Positions 1 through 11,139 of a DNA stretch of 64,000 nt are shown in pieces. Every line of letters starts with the position of its first letter. Position 1 is the first letter of the stretch. Where the stretch lies: the NCBI GenBank assembly GCA_963777915.1, contig CAVZSH010000005.1:1223856-1287855 (forward strand). Direction: 5' to 3'. Source of the stretch: CAVUPF01 sp963777915 (GTDB lineage: Bacteria > Actinomycetota > Thermoleophilia > Solirubrobacterales > 70-9). The notes under the pieces are model-generated. The model saw only the letters and a program-made list of their open reading frames with translations, was not told where the DNA came from and made no database searches. The translations under genes and the position numbers were made by a program.

Positions 1-144
1 GGCATCGAGCCCGAGTACCTGGAGGCATGCGACGTCGAGGAGCTCCGCCCGGTTGGCGAGCTGAACGGCCGGCCGGTGCTCATCGCGCTCGCCGCCCGGG
101 TCGGCGGTGCTCGCCTGATCGACAACGTCCTGATCCAACCCTGA
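1..144 (+). CDS. panC: Pantoate--beta-alanine ligase, C-terminal end (partial)
   Basis: The window opens inside this gene; the last 47 codons are read in frame 1 up to TGA at 142-144. PanC condenses pantoate with beta-alanine using ATP, the last step of pantothenate synthesis, in the cytoplasm. The visible part contains DVEELRPV, then LIALAARVGGARLIDN, the usual C-terminal strand of this family. It sits 20 bp before panD and in line with panB, which supports the assignment. The start and catalytic domain lie outside the window. Confidence 0.85.
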   Translation, partial: GIEPEYLEACDVEELRPVGELNGRPVLIALAARVGGARLIDNVLIQP

Positions 145-164
145 ACAAGGCAAAGGGGAGCTAA

Positions 165-545
165 ATGCAGAGGCAGATGCTGAAGTCGAAGATCCACCGG
201 GCAACGGTGACCGACTGCGACGTCGACTACATCGGCAGCATCACCATCGACACCGAGCTGATGGCGAGTGCCGATCTGATCACCAACGAGCAGGTGCACG
301 TCTGGGACATCGACAACGGCGCCCGCTTCGTCACCTACGCGATCGACGGTGGGCCCGGCTCGGGAACGATGCAGGTAAACGGTGCAGCGGCGCACCTGAC
401 CCGCCCCGGCCACAGGATCATCGTCGCCTCCTTCGGCGCCTACGACGAGAGCGATCTGGAGACCTACTCGCCAATCGTCGTCCATGTCGACGACGCCAAC
501 CGAGCCGTCGCCGTCGACAGCCACCCGGAGGTGCTCCTCTCATGA
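165..545 (+). CDS. panD: Aspartate 1-decarboxylase (pyruvoyl enzyme)
   Basis: Makes beta-alanine from aspartate for pantothenate. The protein is 126 aa, the normal length for the family. It has the self-cleavage site YIGSIT with Gly24-Ser25; the proenzyme is cut there and Ser25 becomes the pyruvoyl group. Lys9 and Tyr57-region residues typical of the active site are present (MLKSKIHRATVT at the N terminus). The ATG follows a good Shine-Dalgarno (AGGGGAGC, about 152-160). The stop overlaps the panB start in an ATGA tetranucleotide (542-545), so panC-panD-panB form one operon. Confidence 0.95.
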   Translation: MQRQMLKSKIHRATVTDCDVDYIGSITIDTELMASADLITNEQVHVWDIDNGARFVTYAIDGGPGSGTMQVNGAAAHLTRPGHRIIVASFGAYDESDLETYSPIVVHVDDANRAVAVDSHPEVLLS

Positions 546-1477
546 GCAGGGGCGTCCGTGGACAGGCTGCCGCGGCGCCAGCCGCGCGCAAGCCGGTGAC
601 GCTGCCCCGCCTTGCCGAGATGAAGAAAGCGGGCGAGCCGATCGTGATGGTCACCGCCTATGACTATCCCTCGGCGAGGGCCGCTGAGGAGGCCGGCGTC
701 GACATCGTCTTGGTGGGCGATACCGCGGCGATGGTAGTCCTCGGCTACCCGGGCACCGAGCCCGTCTCGATGGACGAGATGGTGATGCTCGGCAAGGCGG
801 TTCGCCGTGGGCTGCGAGCGCCGCTGATGGTCGGCGACATGCCGATGGGGAGCTATGAGGCCAGCAACGAGATCGCCGTCCAAAGCGCTCAGCGACTCGT
901 CAAGGAGACCGGCTGCCAGGTCGTGAAGCTGGAGGCTGGGGGAACCTCGGTCGAGCGGGCGCGGGCAATCGTCCGATCGGGGATTCCGGTGATGGGCCAC
1001 GTCGGCCTTACGCCGCAGACCGCCACCGCGCTCGGGGGCTACAGGACCCAGGGCAAGACGGCCCAAGGGGCGATTCAGCTCTGCGAGGACGCGCTGGCGC
1101 TGCAATCCGTTGGCTGCTTCGCGATCGTCTTTGAGGCCATCCCCGCCGCAATCACGGAGGCGATCGTCGAGAAGCTCGACATCCCCACGATCGGGATAGG
1201 CGCAGGCCCTGCCACTTCCGGGCAGGTGCTCGTCTTTCACGACCTGCTGGGCATCACCACAGGCCGGATGGCCAAGTTCGTCAAGCGCTACACCGACATC
1301 CACGAGGAGATGGTGCGAGGGCTGGGCGAGTACACCGACGAGGTCCGCTCCCGCCACTTCCCAGAACCCGATCACGTCTACAGCGTCGAGCCAGCTGAGC
1401 TGGCGGAGTTCAGGCGATACCTGGATCAGGAGAGCCTGGCGTCGCAGAAGGCGTGGGATTGGGAGCCGTTGCCGTAG
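542..1477 (+). CDS. panB: 3-methyl-2-oxobutanoate hydroxymethyltransferase
   Basis: Transfers a hydroxymethyl group from methylene-tetrahydrofolate to 2-oxoisovalerate, giving ketopantoate, the first committed step to pantothenate. 311 aa, somewhat longer than the usual 260-280 because of an N-terminal extension of about 20 residues. Family signatures are clear: MVTAYDYPSARAAEEAG near the N terminus, DIVLVGDTAAMVVLGY, the metal-site region VGDMPMGSYE, KLEAGG, and IGIGAGPATSGQVLVFHDLLG. It overlaps panD by ATGA and is followed after 6 bp by a convergent gene. Confidence 0.95.
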   Translation: MSRGVRGQAAAAPAARKPVTLPRLAEMKKAGEPIVMVTAYDYPSARAAEEAGVDIVLVGDTAAMVVLGYPGTEPVSMDEMVMLGKAVRRGLRAPLMVGDMPMGSYEASNEIAVQSAQRLVKETGCQVVKLEAGGTSVERARAIVRSGIPVMGHVGLTPQTATALGGYRTQGKTAQGAIQLCEDALALQSVGCFAIVFEAIPAAITEAIVEKLDIPTIGIGAGPATSGQVLVFHDLLGITTGRMAKFVKRYTDIHEEMVRGLGEYTDEVRSRHFPEPDHVYSVEPAELAEFRRYLDQESLASQKAWDWEPLP

Positions 1478-1483
1478 TAGGGC

Positions 1484-2071
1484 TCACCCATTCCACTCGA
1501 TCTGCCTGATCACCTTCGCGGGGACTCCAGCTGCGATCACGCCTGAGGGCAGGGAGGTTGTGACAACGGAGTTGGCGCCTATCACGCAACGATCGCCGAT
1601 GCTGACGCCGCTGGTGACAACGCAGTTGACGCCGAACCAGCAGTTGGAACCGATCTCGACCGGGCCCTTCGAGGTAAAGCCCTGCCAGGTGATCGGCGTG
1701 TCGGGATCGGCGTAGCGGTGGTCGGCGTCGCCGACGAAGCAGCCGTTTGCAAACATCGTGTGGTCACCGATCGCGATGCGCTCGTAGGCGGCGAGCATCG
1801 TGTTGCGGTTAAGGAAGCAGCCCGCTCCGATCTCGATCCTCGCCTGAGGCGCCAGGGTAAGCCAGCAACCGGGCTCGAGCAGGGTGCCCTCGCCGATCTT
1901 CAGCCGGCCCTCCTCAAGCGCCTCCAGCACCTCGCCCTCGACCGGCCGTCGGATGAAAAAGCCCCCGCGGGCAGCGTGGCGGGCGAGCCGCCAGCGACGC
2001 AGGCGGCGACGGTTGCGCTCATACCAGCGGCGCTTCGCCCACCACAGCCTCCAGCTCCGTAGCTCGGACAC
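1484..2071 (-). CDS. Left-handed beta-helix acyltransferase (hexapeptide repeat, NeuD/LacA-like)
   Basis: Probably a CoA-dependent O- or N-acetyltransferase acting on a sugar or small polar acceptor; the substrate cannot be read from sequence. 195 aa from the proposed GTG at 2071. The N-terminal 35 residues are very Arg/Trp rich; the rest is a series of hexapeptide turns (IGEGTLLEPG, IEIGAGCFLN, IAIGDHTMFANGC, VEIGSNCWFGVNCVVTSG, VSIGDRCVIGANSVV) ending in the typical GVPAKVIR. The open frame continues upstream into the divergent ROK gene, but its composition there is not protein-like, so the GTG after a weak GGAAAGC was preferred. It converges with panB, with 6 bp between stops. Confidence 0.75.
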   Translation of the reverse strand: MSELRSWRLWWAKRRWYERNRRRLRRWRLARHAARGGFFIRRPVEGEVLEALEEGRLKIGEGTLLEPGCWLTLAPQARIEIGAGCFLNRNTMLAAYERIAIGDHTMFANGCFVGDADHRYADPDTPITWQGFTSKGPVEIGSNCWFGVNCVVTSGVSIGDRCVIGANSVVTTSLPSGVIAAGVPAKVIRQIEWNG

Positions 2072-2138
2072 GCGCCTAGCTTTCCAAAGCCTCCCGCAGT
2101 AGGGTCGGCTCGCAATCCGGCCAGGAGGGGAATCGAGC

Positions 2139-3112
2139 GTGAGTCCGACCAAAGACGAGATGCGCGGGGGCATCGACCTAGGGGGGACGAAGATCCAGAC
2201 CGCGATCGTCGATGGCGGCGGTAAGGTCTTGGGCGAGTCGCGCCAGCCGACTCCGACCAGCGGCGGGCCGCAGGATGTGGCAGACGCGATGGTCGCCGCG
2301 CTGCGCGAGGCGGCCGGTGAAGCCGGGGTCGAGACCAGCGCACTGGATGGCGTCGGCGTCGGCTCGCCCGGCGACGTCGACGAGGCAAGCGGCGTCGTCT
2401 CCGGCGCGCGCAACCTGCCCGGCTGGGACAACAGCTTCCCGCTCGCCGAAGTCCTGATGAAAGACCTCGGCGCCGAGGTGCGGGTCGGCAACAACGTCCA
2501 GGTCGCTACCGAGGCCGAGTTCCACCTCGGTGCCGGCAGGGAGTTCCAGAGCCTGATCGGCGTCTTCTGGGGCACCGGAGTCGGCGGCGGACTGGTGCTC
2601 GGCGGAGAGCCGTGGCTGGGCCGGGGCGCCGCCGGCGAGATCGGCCACATGGTCGTCAAGCGCGGCGGTGCCAAGTGCCCCTGCGGGCGCAAGGGCTGCC
2701 TAGAGGCCTACGCTGGACGAGCCGCGATGGAGGCCGAGGCGAGGCGCCAGCATGCGGAGGGGGTCAAGACCGATCTCTTCAAGCTGATGCAAAAACACGA
2801 CCGCGACCGGCTGACCAGCGGCATCTGGGAGCGGGCTCTTGATCACGGAGACCACCTTGCCGAGAATCTGCTCGACCGAGCGATCGAGGCCCTCGGCACC
2901 GGCATCGCCTCGGCGGTCAATCTACTCGATCCCGAAGCAGTGATAATTGGTGGAGGGCTCGGCGTCCGTTTCGGCGAGCGCTACATGGAGGCGCTGACCA
3001 AGGAGATGGCCAAGCACCTCTTCGTCGACGAGCGGCCTCCGGCGGTTCGGGTCGCCTCACTGGGCGACCTCGGCGGGGCGATCGGCGCTTCGCTTCTCTT
3101 CGCCCGCCCGGC

Positions 3113-3116
<4 letters not shown>
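2139..3116 (+). CDS. ROK-family sugar kinase (glucokinase-like)
   Basis: Likely phosphorylates glucose or a related sugar with ATP, feeding glycolysis. 325 aa. The ATP-binding start is GGIDLGGTKIQTAIV, the ROK signature region is GVGSPGDVD, GNNVQVATEAEFHLGAG and GTGVGGGLVL, and the zinc site CPCGRKGCLEAYAG is complete (CxCGxxGCxE). GTG start at 2139 with a strong Shine-Dalgarno GGAGGGG (about 2123-2129). Its TAG stop shares the four bases CTAG (3113-3116) with the uvrA stop on the other strand. ROK proteins can also be repressors, but there is no N-terminal helix-turn-helix here. Confidence 0.85.
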
Positions 3117-5992
<2,876 letters not shown>

Positions 5993-6000
5993 TGCGCCCG

Positions 6001-6006
6001 ATTCTA
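6001..6006 (-). promoter_or_regulatory. -10 hexamer of the uvrA promoter (leaderless type)
   Basis: On the minus strand this reads TAGAAT, five of six matches to TATAAT, and ends 8 nt before the GTG start of uvrA. That distance would place the transcription start at or next to the start codon. No TTGACA-like -35 is evident. Prediction only. Confidence 0.55.
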
Positions 6007-6013
6007 CGCAGGC

Positions 6014-6025
6014 GAACGGTTGTTC
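6014..6025. promoter_or_regulatory. LexA (SOS) box upstream of uvrA
   Basis: GAAC-GGTT-GTTC, preceded by C and followed by C, matches the Gram-positive/actinobacterial SOS operator pattern CGAAC-N4-GTTCG. It lies 7 bp upstream of the uvrA -10 hexamer, where bound LexA would block polymerase. uvrA is a classical SOS gene. Between uvrA and the divergent SnoaL-like gene at 6102 it could in principle affect both. Confidence 0.65.
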
Positions 6026-6101
6026 CCCTCGCCTTGCGCCGAAGCCCGAACGACGTTAGCGTGCGAAAGCGGACAGGGAGACTCGCTATTGAGGAGGAAA
6101 G

Positions 6102-6479
6102 ATGTCAAACGTCGAGACAGCCCGATCCGCATATGAGGCCTTCGGCCGCGGAGACCTGGCGGCGCTTCAGGAGTCATTCGCAGAGAACGCTGTCTGGGTA
6201 ACTTCAGACGAGCTTCCGCTCGGGGGGAGAACCAGTGGCCGTGAGCAGATCATCGCCAACTTCGCCCAGATCCCCAGCTATTGGTCCTCGTTCAGCGTCG
6301 AGCCAGAGGAGTTCATCGACGCCGGCGATTACATCGTGGTCAGGGGGACGCAGCGCGCCGGCAACGAGCGCGGCAGTTTCGAGGCCCCCTACGTTCACGT
6401 GATGAAGTTCCAGGACGGCAAGCTAGTGCTGGGCGAGTTCCATACCGACTCGGCCAAGGCCGCGAAGCTGCTGGCCTAG
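6102..6479 (+). CDS. SnoaL-like / NTF2-fold protein
   Basis: 125 aa, single NTF2-like domain of the ketosteroid-isomerase/SnoaL superfamily: helix VETARSAYEAFGRGDLAAL, then AENAVWV, GREQIIANFAQI and the C-terminal strands VVRGTQRAGN and HVMKFQDGKLVLGEFH. Members are small cone-shaped proteins with a ligand pocket; the reaction, if any, cannot be inferred. ATG is preceded by a very good Shine-Dalgarno (GGAGGAAAG). It ends in a CTAG shared with the uvrB stop on the opposite strand. Divergent from uvrA, with 109 bp between starts. Confidence 0.8.
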   Translation: MSNVETARSAYEAFGRGDLAALQESFAENAVWVTSDELPLGGRTSGREQIIANFAQIPSYWSSFSVEPEEFIDAGDYIVVRGTQRAGNERGSFEAPYVHVMKFQDGKLVLGEFHTDSAKAAKLLA

Positions 6480-8473
6480 GCGCCCGCCCGCATCCCATCG
6501 AGGTCGCGGCGCAGCTCCTTCAGCTCGTCGCGGATGCGGGCCGCCTCCTCGAAGCGGAGGTCGTCGGCAGCGGCGAGCATCTCCTCCTCGAGGGCGACAA
6601 TAGTGCGCTCCAGCTCCGTCGGGTCGGCGAAGTCCTCGCTGCGGCGGCGGCGACGGCGGCGCGGCGCCCGATCCTCCATCGCCAGGAACTCGGCCATCTC
6701 GGAGATCCCCTTGCGGACCGTCTCCGGGGTGATCCCGTGCTCGGTGTTGTAGGCGAGCTGGATCGCGCGGCGGCGGTCGGTCTCGCGCATTGCTGCGCGC
6801 ATCGCGTCGGTCTCGCGGTCGGCATACATCAGCACCCGGCCGTTGACGTTGCGGGCGGCGCGCCCGATCGTCTGCACCAGGCTGGTCTCACCGCGCAGGA
6901 ACCCCTCCTTGTCGGCGTCAAGGATCGCGACCAGCGAGACCTCGGGCAGATCGAGCCCCTCGCGCAGGAGGTTGACCCCCACCAGCACGTCGTACTCGCC
7001 GAGCCGTAGGTCGCGAACGATCTGGATTCGCTCCAGCGTGTCGACCTCGGAGTGCAGATAGCGAACCTTGATCCCGTACTCAAGCAGGTAGGCGGTCAGG
7101 TCCTCGGCCATCTTCTTGGTCAGGGTGGTGACCAACACCCGGTCGCCGGCCTCAGCCCGCGCCTTGATCTCGTTCATCAGGTCGTCGATCTGGTTGCGCG
7201 TCTCGCGCACCTCGATCGCCGGGTCAATGATTCCGGTCGGGCGGACGATCTGCTCGACGATCCGGGTCGACTCGGCTCGCTCGAAGGGGCCCGGCGTCGC
7301 CGAGACCATCACCAGCCGGTCGACCCGCTCGAGGAACTCCGCGAACTTGAGCGGCCGGTTGTCGATCGCCGATGGCAGCCGGAAGCCATAGTCGATGAGC
7401 GTCTGCTTGCGCGAGCGATCACCCTCGTACATGCCGCCGATCTGGGGGATCGTCTGGTGGGACTCATCGACGAAGACGACGAAGTCCTCAGGGAAGTAGT
7501 CGATCAGCGTGTGCGGGGGGCTGCCTTCGGGCCGGCCGTCGAGGATCCGCGAGTAGTTCTCGATCCCCGAGGTGAAGCCCAGCTCCTTCAGCATCTCGAT
7601 GTCGTAGGCGGTGCGCTGGCGCAGCCGGTGCGCCTCGAGCTGCTTGCCCTCAGCCTCCAGCTCGGCGGTGCGCGCGTTCAGTTCGGCGCGGATCTCCTCG
7701 ACCGCGCGCTCCAGCGTCTCGTCGCGAGTCACGTAGTGAGAGGCGGGCCAGACCGAGACGTGGTCGATCGTGTCGAGCACCTCGCCGGTGAGCGGGTCGA
7801 AGTGCTGGATTCCCTCAATCTCCTCGCCGAAGAGGGCGATCCTGTAAGCCGACTCCGCGTAGGAGGGCATGATCTCAAGCACCTCGCCCCGCGCCCGGAA
7901 GCTGCCGCGCCCCAGCACCGAGTCGTTGCGCTGGTACTGCATCTTCACCAGCTTGCGCAGCACTTCGTCGCGGTCGATCTCCTCTCCGACCTTGAACAGC
8001 TGCATTTTTTCGTTGTAGACCTGCGGCGAGCCGATCCCATAGATGCAGGAGACCGAGGCGACGATGATCACGTCGCGGCGGGCGAACAGCGCCGCGGTGG
8101 CGGCGTGGCGAAGGCGGTCGATCTCGTCGTTGATCGAGGAGTCCTTCTCGATATAGAGGTCCTGCGCCGGGACGTAGGCCTCCGGCTGGTAGTAGTCGTA
8201 GTAGGAGACGAAGTACTCGACGGCGTTCTCGGGGAAGAACTCGCGGAACTCGTTGCAGAGCTGGGCGGCGAGCGTCTTGTTGTGGGCAATCACCAGCGAG
8301 GGCCGCTGGACGGCGGCAATCGTCGCGGCCATCGTGAAGGTCTTGCCGGTCCCGGTGGCCCCGAGCAGCGTCTGGAAGCGCTCCCCGGCCTCCAGCCCCT
8401 CGGCCAGCCCGGCGATCGCCTGCGGCTGGTCGGCGGTCGGCGTGTAGGCCGGGTTGAGCTTGAACTCGGGCAC
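6476..8473 (-). CDS. uvrB: Excinuclease ABC subunit B
   Basis: Helicase-like damage-verification subunit that hands DNA to UvrC. 665 aa from the GTG at 8473, chosen because PEFKLNPAYTPTADQPQAI aligns with the normal UvrB N terminus; the frame stays open for another 43 codons but that part overlaps the divergent gene's promoter. Motifs: Walker A LLGATGTGKTFT, the beta-hairpin region FVSYYDYYQPEAYVP, DESH helicase box, motif VI QTIGRAARNVNG, and the C-terminal UVR domain (EEMLAAADDLRFEEAARIRDEL). No Shine-Dalgarno; TATCGT lies 7 nt upstream. Ends in CTAG shared with the SnoaL-like gene. Confidence 0.97.
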   Translation of the reverse strand: MPEFKLNPAYTPTADQPQAIAGLAEGLEAGERFQTLLGATGTGKTFTMAATIAAVQRPSLVIAHNKTLAAQLCNEFREFFPENAVEYFVSYYDYYQPEAYVPAQDLYIEKDSSINDEIDRLRHAATAALFARRDVIIVASVSCIYGIGSPQVYNEKMQLFKVGEEIDRDEVLRKLVKMQYQRNDSVLGRGSFRARGEVLEIMPSYAESAYRIALFGEEIEGIQHFDPLTGEVLDTIDHVSVWPASHYVTRDETLERAVEEIRAELNARTAELEAEGKQLEAHRLRQRTAYDIEMLKELGFTSGIENYSRILDGRPEGSPPHTLIDYFPEDFVVFVDESHQTIPQIGGMYEGDRSRKQTLIDYGFRLPSAIDNRPLKFAEFLERVDRLVMVSATPGPFERAESTRIVEQIVRPTGIIDPAIEVRETRNQIDDLMNEIKARAEAGDRVLVTTLTKKMAEDLTAYLLEYGIKVRYLHSEVDTLERIQIVRDLRLGEYDVLVGVNLLREGLDLPEVSLVAILDADKEGFLRGETSLVQTIGRAARNVNGRVLMYADRETDAMRAAMRETDRRRAIQLAYNTEHGITPETVRKGISEMAEFLAMEDRAPRRRRRRRSEDFADPTELERTIVALEEEMLAAADDLRFEEAARIRDELKELRRDLDGMRAGA

Positions 8474-8480
8474 CAAGGTG

Positions 8481-8486
8481 ACGATA
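8481..8486 (-). promoter_or_regulatory. -10 hexamer of uvrB (leaderless type)
   Basis: Reads TATCGT on the minus strand, 7 nt before the GTG start of uvrB. Matches the TAnnnT core. No GAAC-N4-GTTC box is visible nearby, unlike uvrA. Prediction only. Confidence 0.4.
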
Positions 8487-8545
8487 GCGTGGCCTCGCGC
8501 CGGCTTCTGGGCGCCGTTGAGCAGACATGCGAGACTGCTCGGTCG

Positions 8546-8914
8546 ATGGCTCGATCGCGACGACTGCTGGCCGGCTTCTTTGCCTTCGCCGGCACGATGC
8601 ACTTCGTCATCCCGCGCAGCTATGAATCGATCGTGCCGCCCTGGTTACCGCTCCGTCGCGAGGCGGTGGTGCTCAGCGGCGTCGCCGAGGTCGTCGGCGG
8701 CATCGCGGTACTGCCCCGCGGCAGCCGCCGCTTCGCACGCTGGTGGCTGCTCGGCCTGCTGGCGGCGGTCTTCCCAGCAAACCTCCATATGGCGGCCAAC
8801 CCCGAGCAGGTTCCGGGGCTCGACCTGAGGCGCATCCCTCGCTGGACGCTGTGGGCGAGGCTGCCGCTGCAGCCGCTGGCGATGCTCTGGGTCTGGCAGG
8901 CGACTCGCGACTGA
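8546..8914 (+). CDS. DoxX-like small membrane protein
   Basis: 122 aa with about four hydrophobic segments: LLAGFFAFAGTMHFV, VVLSGVAEVVGGIAVLP, WWLLGLLAAVFPANLHMA and LPLQPLAMLWVWQA. The pattern FAGTMHFVIPRSYESIVPPWLP followed by LSGVAEVVGGI and PANLHMA is that of DoxX-like integral membrane proteins, whose role is unclear (redox or membrane-associated functions have been proposed). ATG at 8546; no clear Shine-Dalgarno. Divergent from uvrB, 72 bp between starts, so the two share a promoter region. Confidence 0.7.
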   Translation: MARSRRLLAGFFAFAGTMHFVIPRSYESIVPPWLPLRREAVVLSGVAEVVGGIAVLPRGSRRFARWWLLGLLAAVFPANLHMAANPEQVPGLDLRRIPRWTLWARLPLQPLAMLWVWQATRD

Positions 8915-8961
8915 CCGGCGCGAGAGATGTTTTGTCTGTAGAGCTTTCGTCTTCAGAGATC

Positions 8962-8967
8962 GAAGAT
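8962..8967 (+). promoter_or_regulatory. -10 hexamer of the XRE regulator gene, inside a short dyad
   Basis: GAAGAT ends 7 nt before the GTG at 8975. It overlaps the right arm of the inverted repeat TCTTC-N7-GAAGA (about 8950-8966), a plausible operator for autoregulation by the XRE protein. No Shine-Dalgarno is present. Weak evidence. Confidence 0.3.
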
Positions 8968-8974
8968 CGGTTGC

Positions 8975-9229
8975 GTGGAACCGCGCGAGCGTTTTGCCGC
9001 CAACCTGCGCCAGGCACGCCGTAGACAGGGCATCTCCCAGGAGGAGCTTGGCTTCCGCTGCGAGCTTCACCGGACCGAGATCTCACTGCTCGAGCGGGGC
9101 GGGCGCGAGCCGCGTCTCGGCACGATCGTCAAGCTCGCCGGCGCCCTTGACACCACGCCCGCCGAGCTCTGCGCCGGCATTCACTGGCTGCCTCGCCCGA
9201 GTTGCTTCAAGATCGAGGCGGCGCGTTAG
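8975..9229 (+). CDS. Small XRE-family DNA-binding regulator
   Basis: 84 aa, essentially one HTH_3 domain: FAANLRQARRRQGISQEELGF (helices 1-2), HRTEISLLERGGREPRL (recognition helix and turn) and TIVKLAGALDTTPAELCAGI (helices 4-5). Such proteins act as transcriptional regulators; no effector domain is present. The target is unknown; candidates are its own promoter or the flanking genes. GTG start with no Shine-Dalgarno, fitting leaderless translation. The next gene is convergent, 15 bp away. Confidence 0.85.
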   Translation: MEPRERFAANLRQARRRQGISQEELGFRCELHRTEISLLERGGREPRLGTIVKLAGALDTTPAELCAGIHWLPRPSCFKIEAAR

Positions 9230-9244
9230 GCGCCCACGCTCGAC

Positions 9245-9769
9245 TCAGGGCAGGAACTGCTGCAGCAGACCGCCGGCCGGGCCGAGGAAGGTCTGGACGT
9301 TTTCGAGCAAGGAGCGCGCGTCGCGGATCAGCCCGATCGCCCTGCCGATCGGGACTTCCTGAACCGCGGTACGGAGCGGAGCGGCAAGGAGGGGACTGAG
9401 GGCGCCTGCCCTTTCAGCGTCGCCGACCGCCCGCAACAGGCCGGCGCGGATCGCTTCTGCAAGCTTCGCGTCGTCGATCCCGTAGCGGCGACTGAAGCTG
9501 GCGCGTGACTGTGGTGTCGCCAGGGCCCGTGCCAGCGCCTCCCGTGTCACCCCGAGCTTGCAGGCGGCACCGTCGAGCGCCGAGAGGGAAAACTGCTCGG
9601 CGATCGCCTGGATCCCTTCCGGGTTGCCCCAGGGCCTCTGCTTGCATGGATTCTGGGTCTTCTCCGGCACGTAGGAGGAGCCGCCCGCCGCGAGGTAGGC
9701 GCCAACCAGTGCAATCGCGGCGATCAGCGCCCCGCTGACCAGCAACCGCCCCCTCAGCACATCGCTCAT
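9245..9769 (-). CDS. Membrane-anchored protein of unknown function
   Basis: 174 aa. An N-terminal hydrophobic stretch (VSGALIAAIALVGAYLAAGG, residues about 11-30) should anchor it in the membrane, with an extracellular part rich in Ala/Leu helices and two cysteines (NPCKQ and GAACKLG) that could form a disulfide. I do not recognise a family. Its ATG overlaps the stop of the MFS gene in ATGA (9766-9769), so it is probably translated together with the exporter and may be a partner of it; that link is only positional. Confidence 0.6.
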   Translation of the reverse strand: MSDVLRGRLLVSGALIAAIALVGAYLAAGGSSYVPEKTQNPCKQRPWGNPEGIQAIAEQFSLSALDGAACKLGVTREALARALATPQSRASFSRRYGIDDAKLAEAIRAGLLRAVGDAERAGALSPLLAAPLRTAVQEVPIGRAIGLIRDARSLLENVQTFLGPAGGLLQQFLP

Positions 9770-11139
9770 AGGTCCACCCTCCTCGCCAGGCCGATCGGCA
9801 GCAGGGCCAGCAGGGCGAGCAGGGCGCCGAGCAGAAAGGAGGGGCTGAAGGCGTGGGTGGCGCCCCGATCGAGCTGATCCTGAAGTTCGCCGCGGAGTTG
9901 GAGCACCGCCGCCCTTTCGGTGGGATCGCTCGGCAGCGGTTCAAAAGCGGGGCCGATCGTCGGCACCTTCCCCCGCTCCGCCGCCATCCGGGCCGCGATG
10001 CGCTGGGCAAGCTGGATCTTCAGCAGCGGTTCGACCCTGGATTCGAGGACAACCGCGGTGCCGGCTTCGATCGCGTCGTGGCGCTGCTGGGCGATGTCGG
10101 CGGTGAAGATCGGCGTCAGTGCCAGCAGGCCGATGACGACGCCGGCGTGACGGGCCGAGATCGTCCAGCCGCCGTGAATAGCCTGCGACGCCCGCCCGCG
10201 CAGTGCGGTCTCAGTCAGCGCCGAGAGCACCAAGGCGAGCCCGATCCCGACCAGGACCTGAGGCGGCAGCGTCAATGCTACCTCGGCCTTGGGCAGAAAC
10301 GCCAGCCCGGCCAGCCCGCCGCAGACGAGGATCGCGCCAGCACCGGCGCGCGCCCTGGCGCTGGGGACCAGGTGACCGATGCGGCTGCCAGCCAGGGCAG
10401 AGAGTGGCATGGCCGAGATGACGATCGCGGCGGTGATTGGGCTCAACCGCCAGCCTTCGATCAACAGTAGGACAAGGAGGAAGAGTGCCGCGGCGATCGC
10501 CGCCGAGACCATCGCCAGCGCGAGGTTGGCGAGCAGGTGCGGCCGGCCCGTCTTGCGCAGCCCGGGCTCGACGATCCCGGTCGCCGCCTCGTGCCTGGCG
10601 ACTGTAAGGATCGGCACCGCGGCGGCGATCGCCAGCGGCGCTTGGAGCAGGAAAATCGACTGCCAGGAGACCAACTCGGTGAGGAGGCCGCCGACCGCCG
10701 GGCCGAGGGCGGCGCCGGTGGCGCCGGCGCTCGCCCAGACCGCGGCGGCGCGCCGCTCCGAGCCGACCGTCGCCGGGAGCAGCTCTAGCGCCGCAGTAAC
10801 CGCGGCGGCGCCACCCAACGCTTGCACGCAGCGAGCGACGATCAACGTCGAGAGCTGATCGGAGAGGCCACAGGAGAGCCCAGCTCCAGCGAAGACGGCG
10901 AGCCCGACCGCCGCCGCTCGGCCCGGGCCTACCCGGCGCGCCACCAGGGCGGCGGGCACGGCGGCCAGAGCCATCACCAGATTGAACGAGACCAGCACCC
11001 AGGTAACGCCGGCGACGCTGGTGCCCAGCTCGCGGTAGATCTGCGGCAGCGCCAGAACGACAACCGAGGAATCGGCCAGCACCAGGCCGACCGCCAACGC
11101 CAGGGCGGTGACGCGTGGCCTGGGCGCCCCGGCGCTCAG
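9766..11139 (-). CDS. MFS multidrug exporter (DHA2/EmrB-like)
   Basis: 457 aa from the proposed CTG start at 11139. Many transmembrane helices; first helix TALALAVGLVLADSSVVVLALPQIY carries the DHA2-like pattern, and ALVARRVGPGRAAAVGLAV is the loop 2-3 motif A. No ATG, GTG or TTG start exists that keeps the whole first helix without running back into the upstream gene. The CTG overlaps the upstream stop as CTGA and is preceded by AAGGAGCTGGGCTA, a strong Shine-Dalgarno at good spacing. Proton-driven efflux is the likely role; substrate unknown. A long loop between helices 13 and 14 is predicted extracellular. Confidence 0.8.
   Translation of the reverse strand: MSAGAPRPRVTALALAVGLVLADSSVVVLALPQIYRELGTSVAGVTWVLVSFNLVMALAAVPAALVARRVGPGRAAAVGLAVFAGAGLSCGLSDQLSTLIVARCVQALGGAAAVTAALELLPATVGSERRAAAVWASAGATGAALGPAVGGLLTELVSWQSIFLLQAPLAIAAAVPILTVARHEAATGIVEPGLRKTGRPHLLANLALAMVSAAIAAALFLLVLLLIEGWRLSPITAAIVISAMPLSALAGSRIGHLVPSARARAGAGAILVCGGLAGLAFLPKAEVALTLPPQVLVGIGLALVLSALTETALRGRASQAIHGGWTISARHAGVVIGLLALTPIFTADIAQQRHDAIEAGTAVVLESRVEPLLKIQLAQRIAARMAAERGKVPTIGPAFEPLPSDPTERAAVLQLRGELQDQLDRGATHAFSPSFLLGALLALLALLPIGLARRVDL

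Noticed and set aside
2072..2692. N-terminal 207 codons of the acyltransferase frame
   Set aside because: Overlaps the ROK kinase on the other strand, Ser/Pro/Arg-rich and non-conserved in appearance; start moved to GTG 2071.
7052..8545. Upstream 500 codons of the frame containing the DoxX-like gene
   Set aside because: Antisense to uvrB and without protein-like features until the ATG at 8546.
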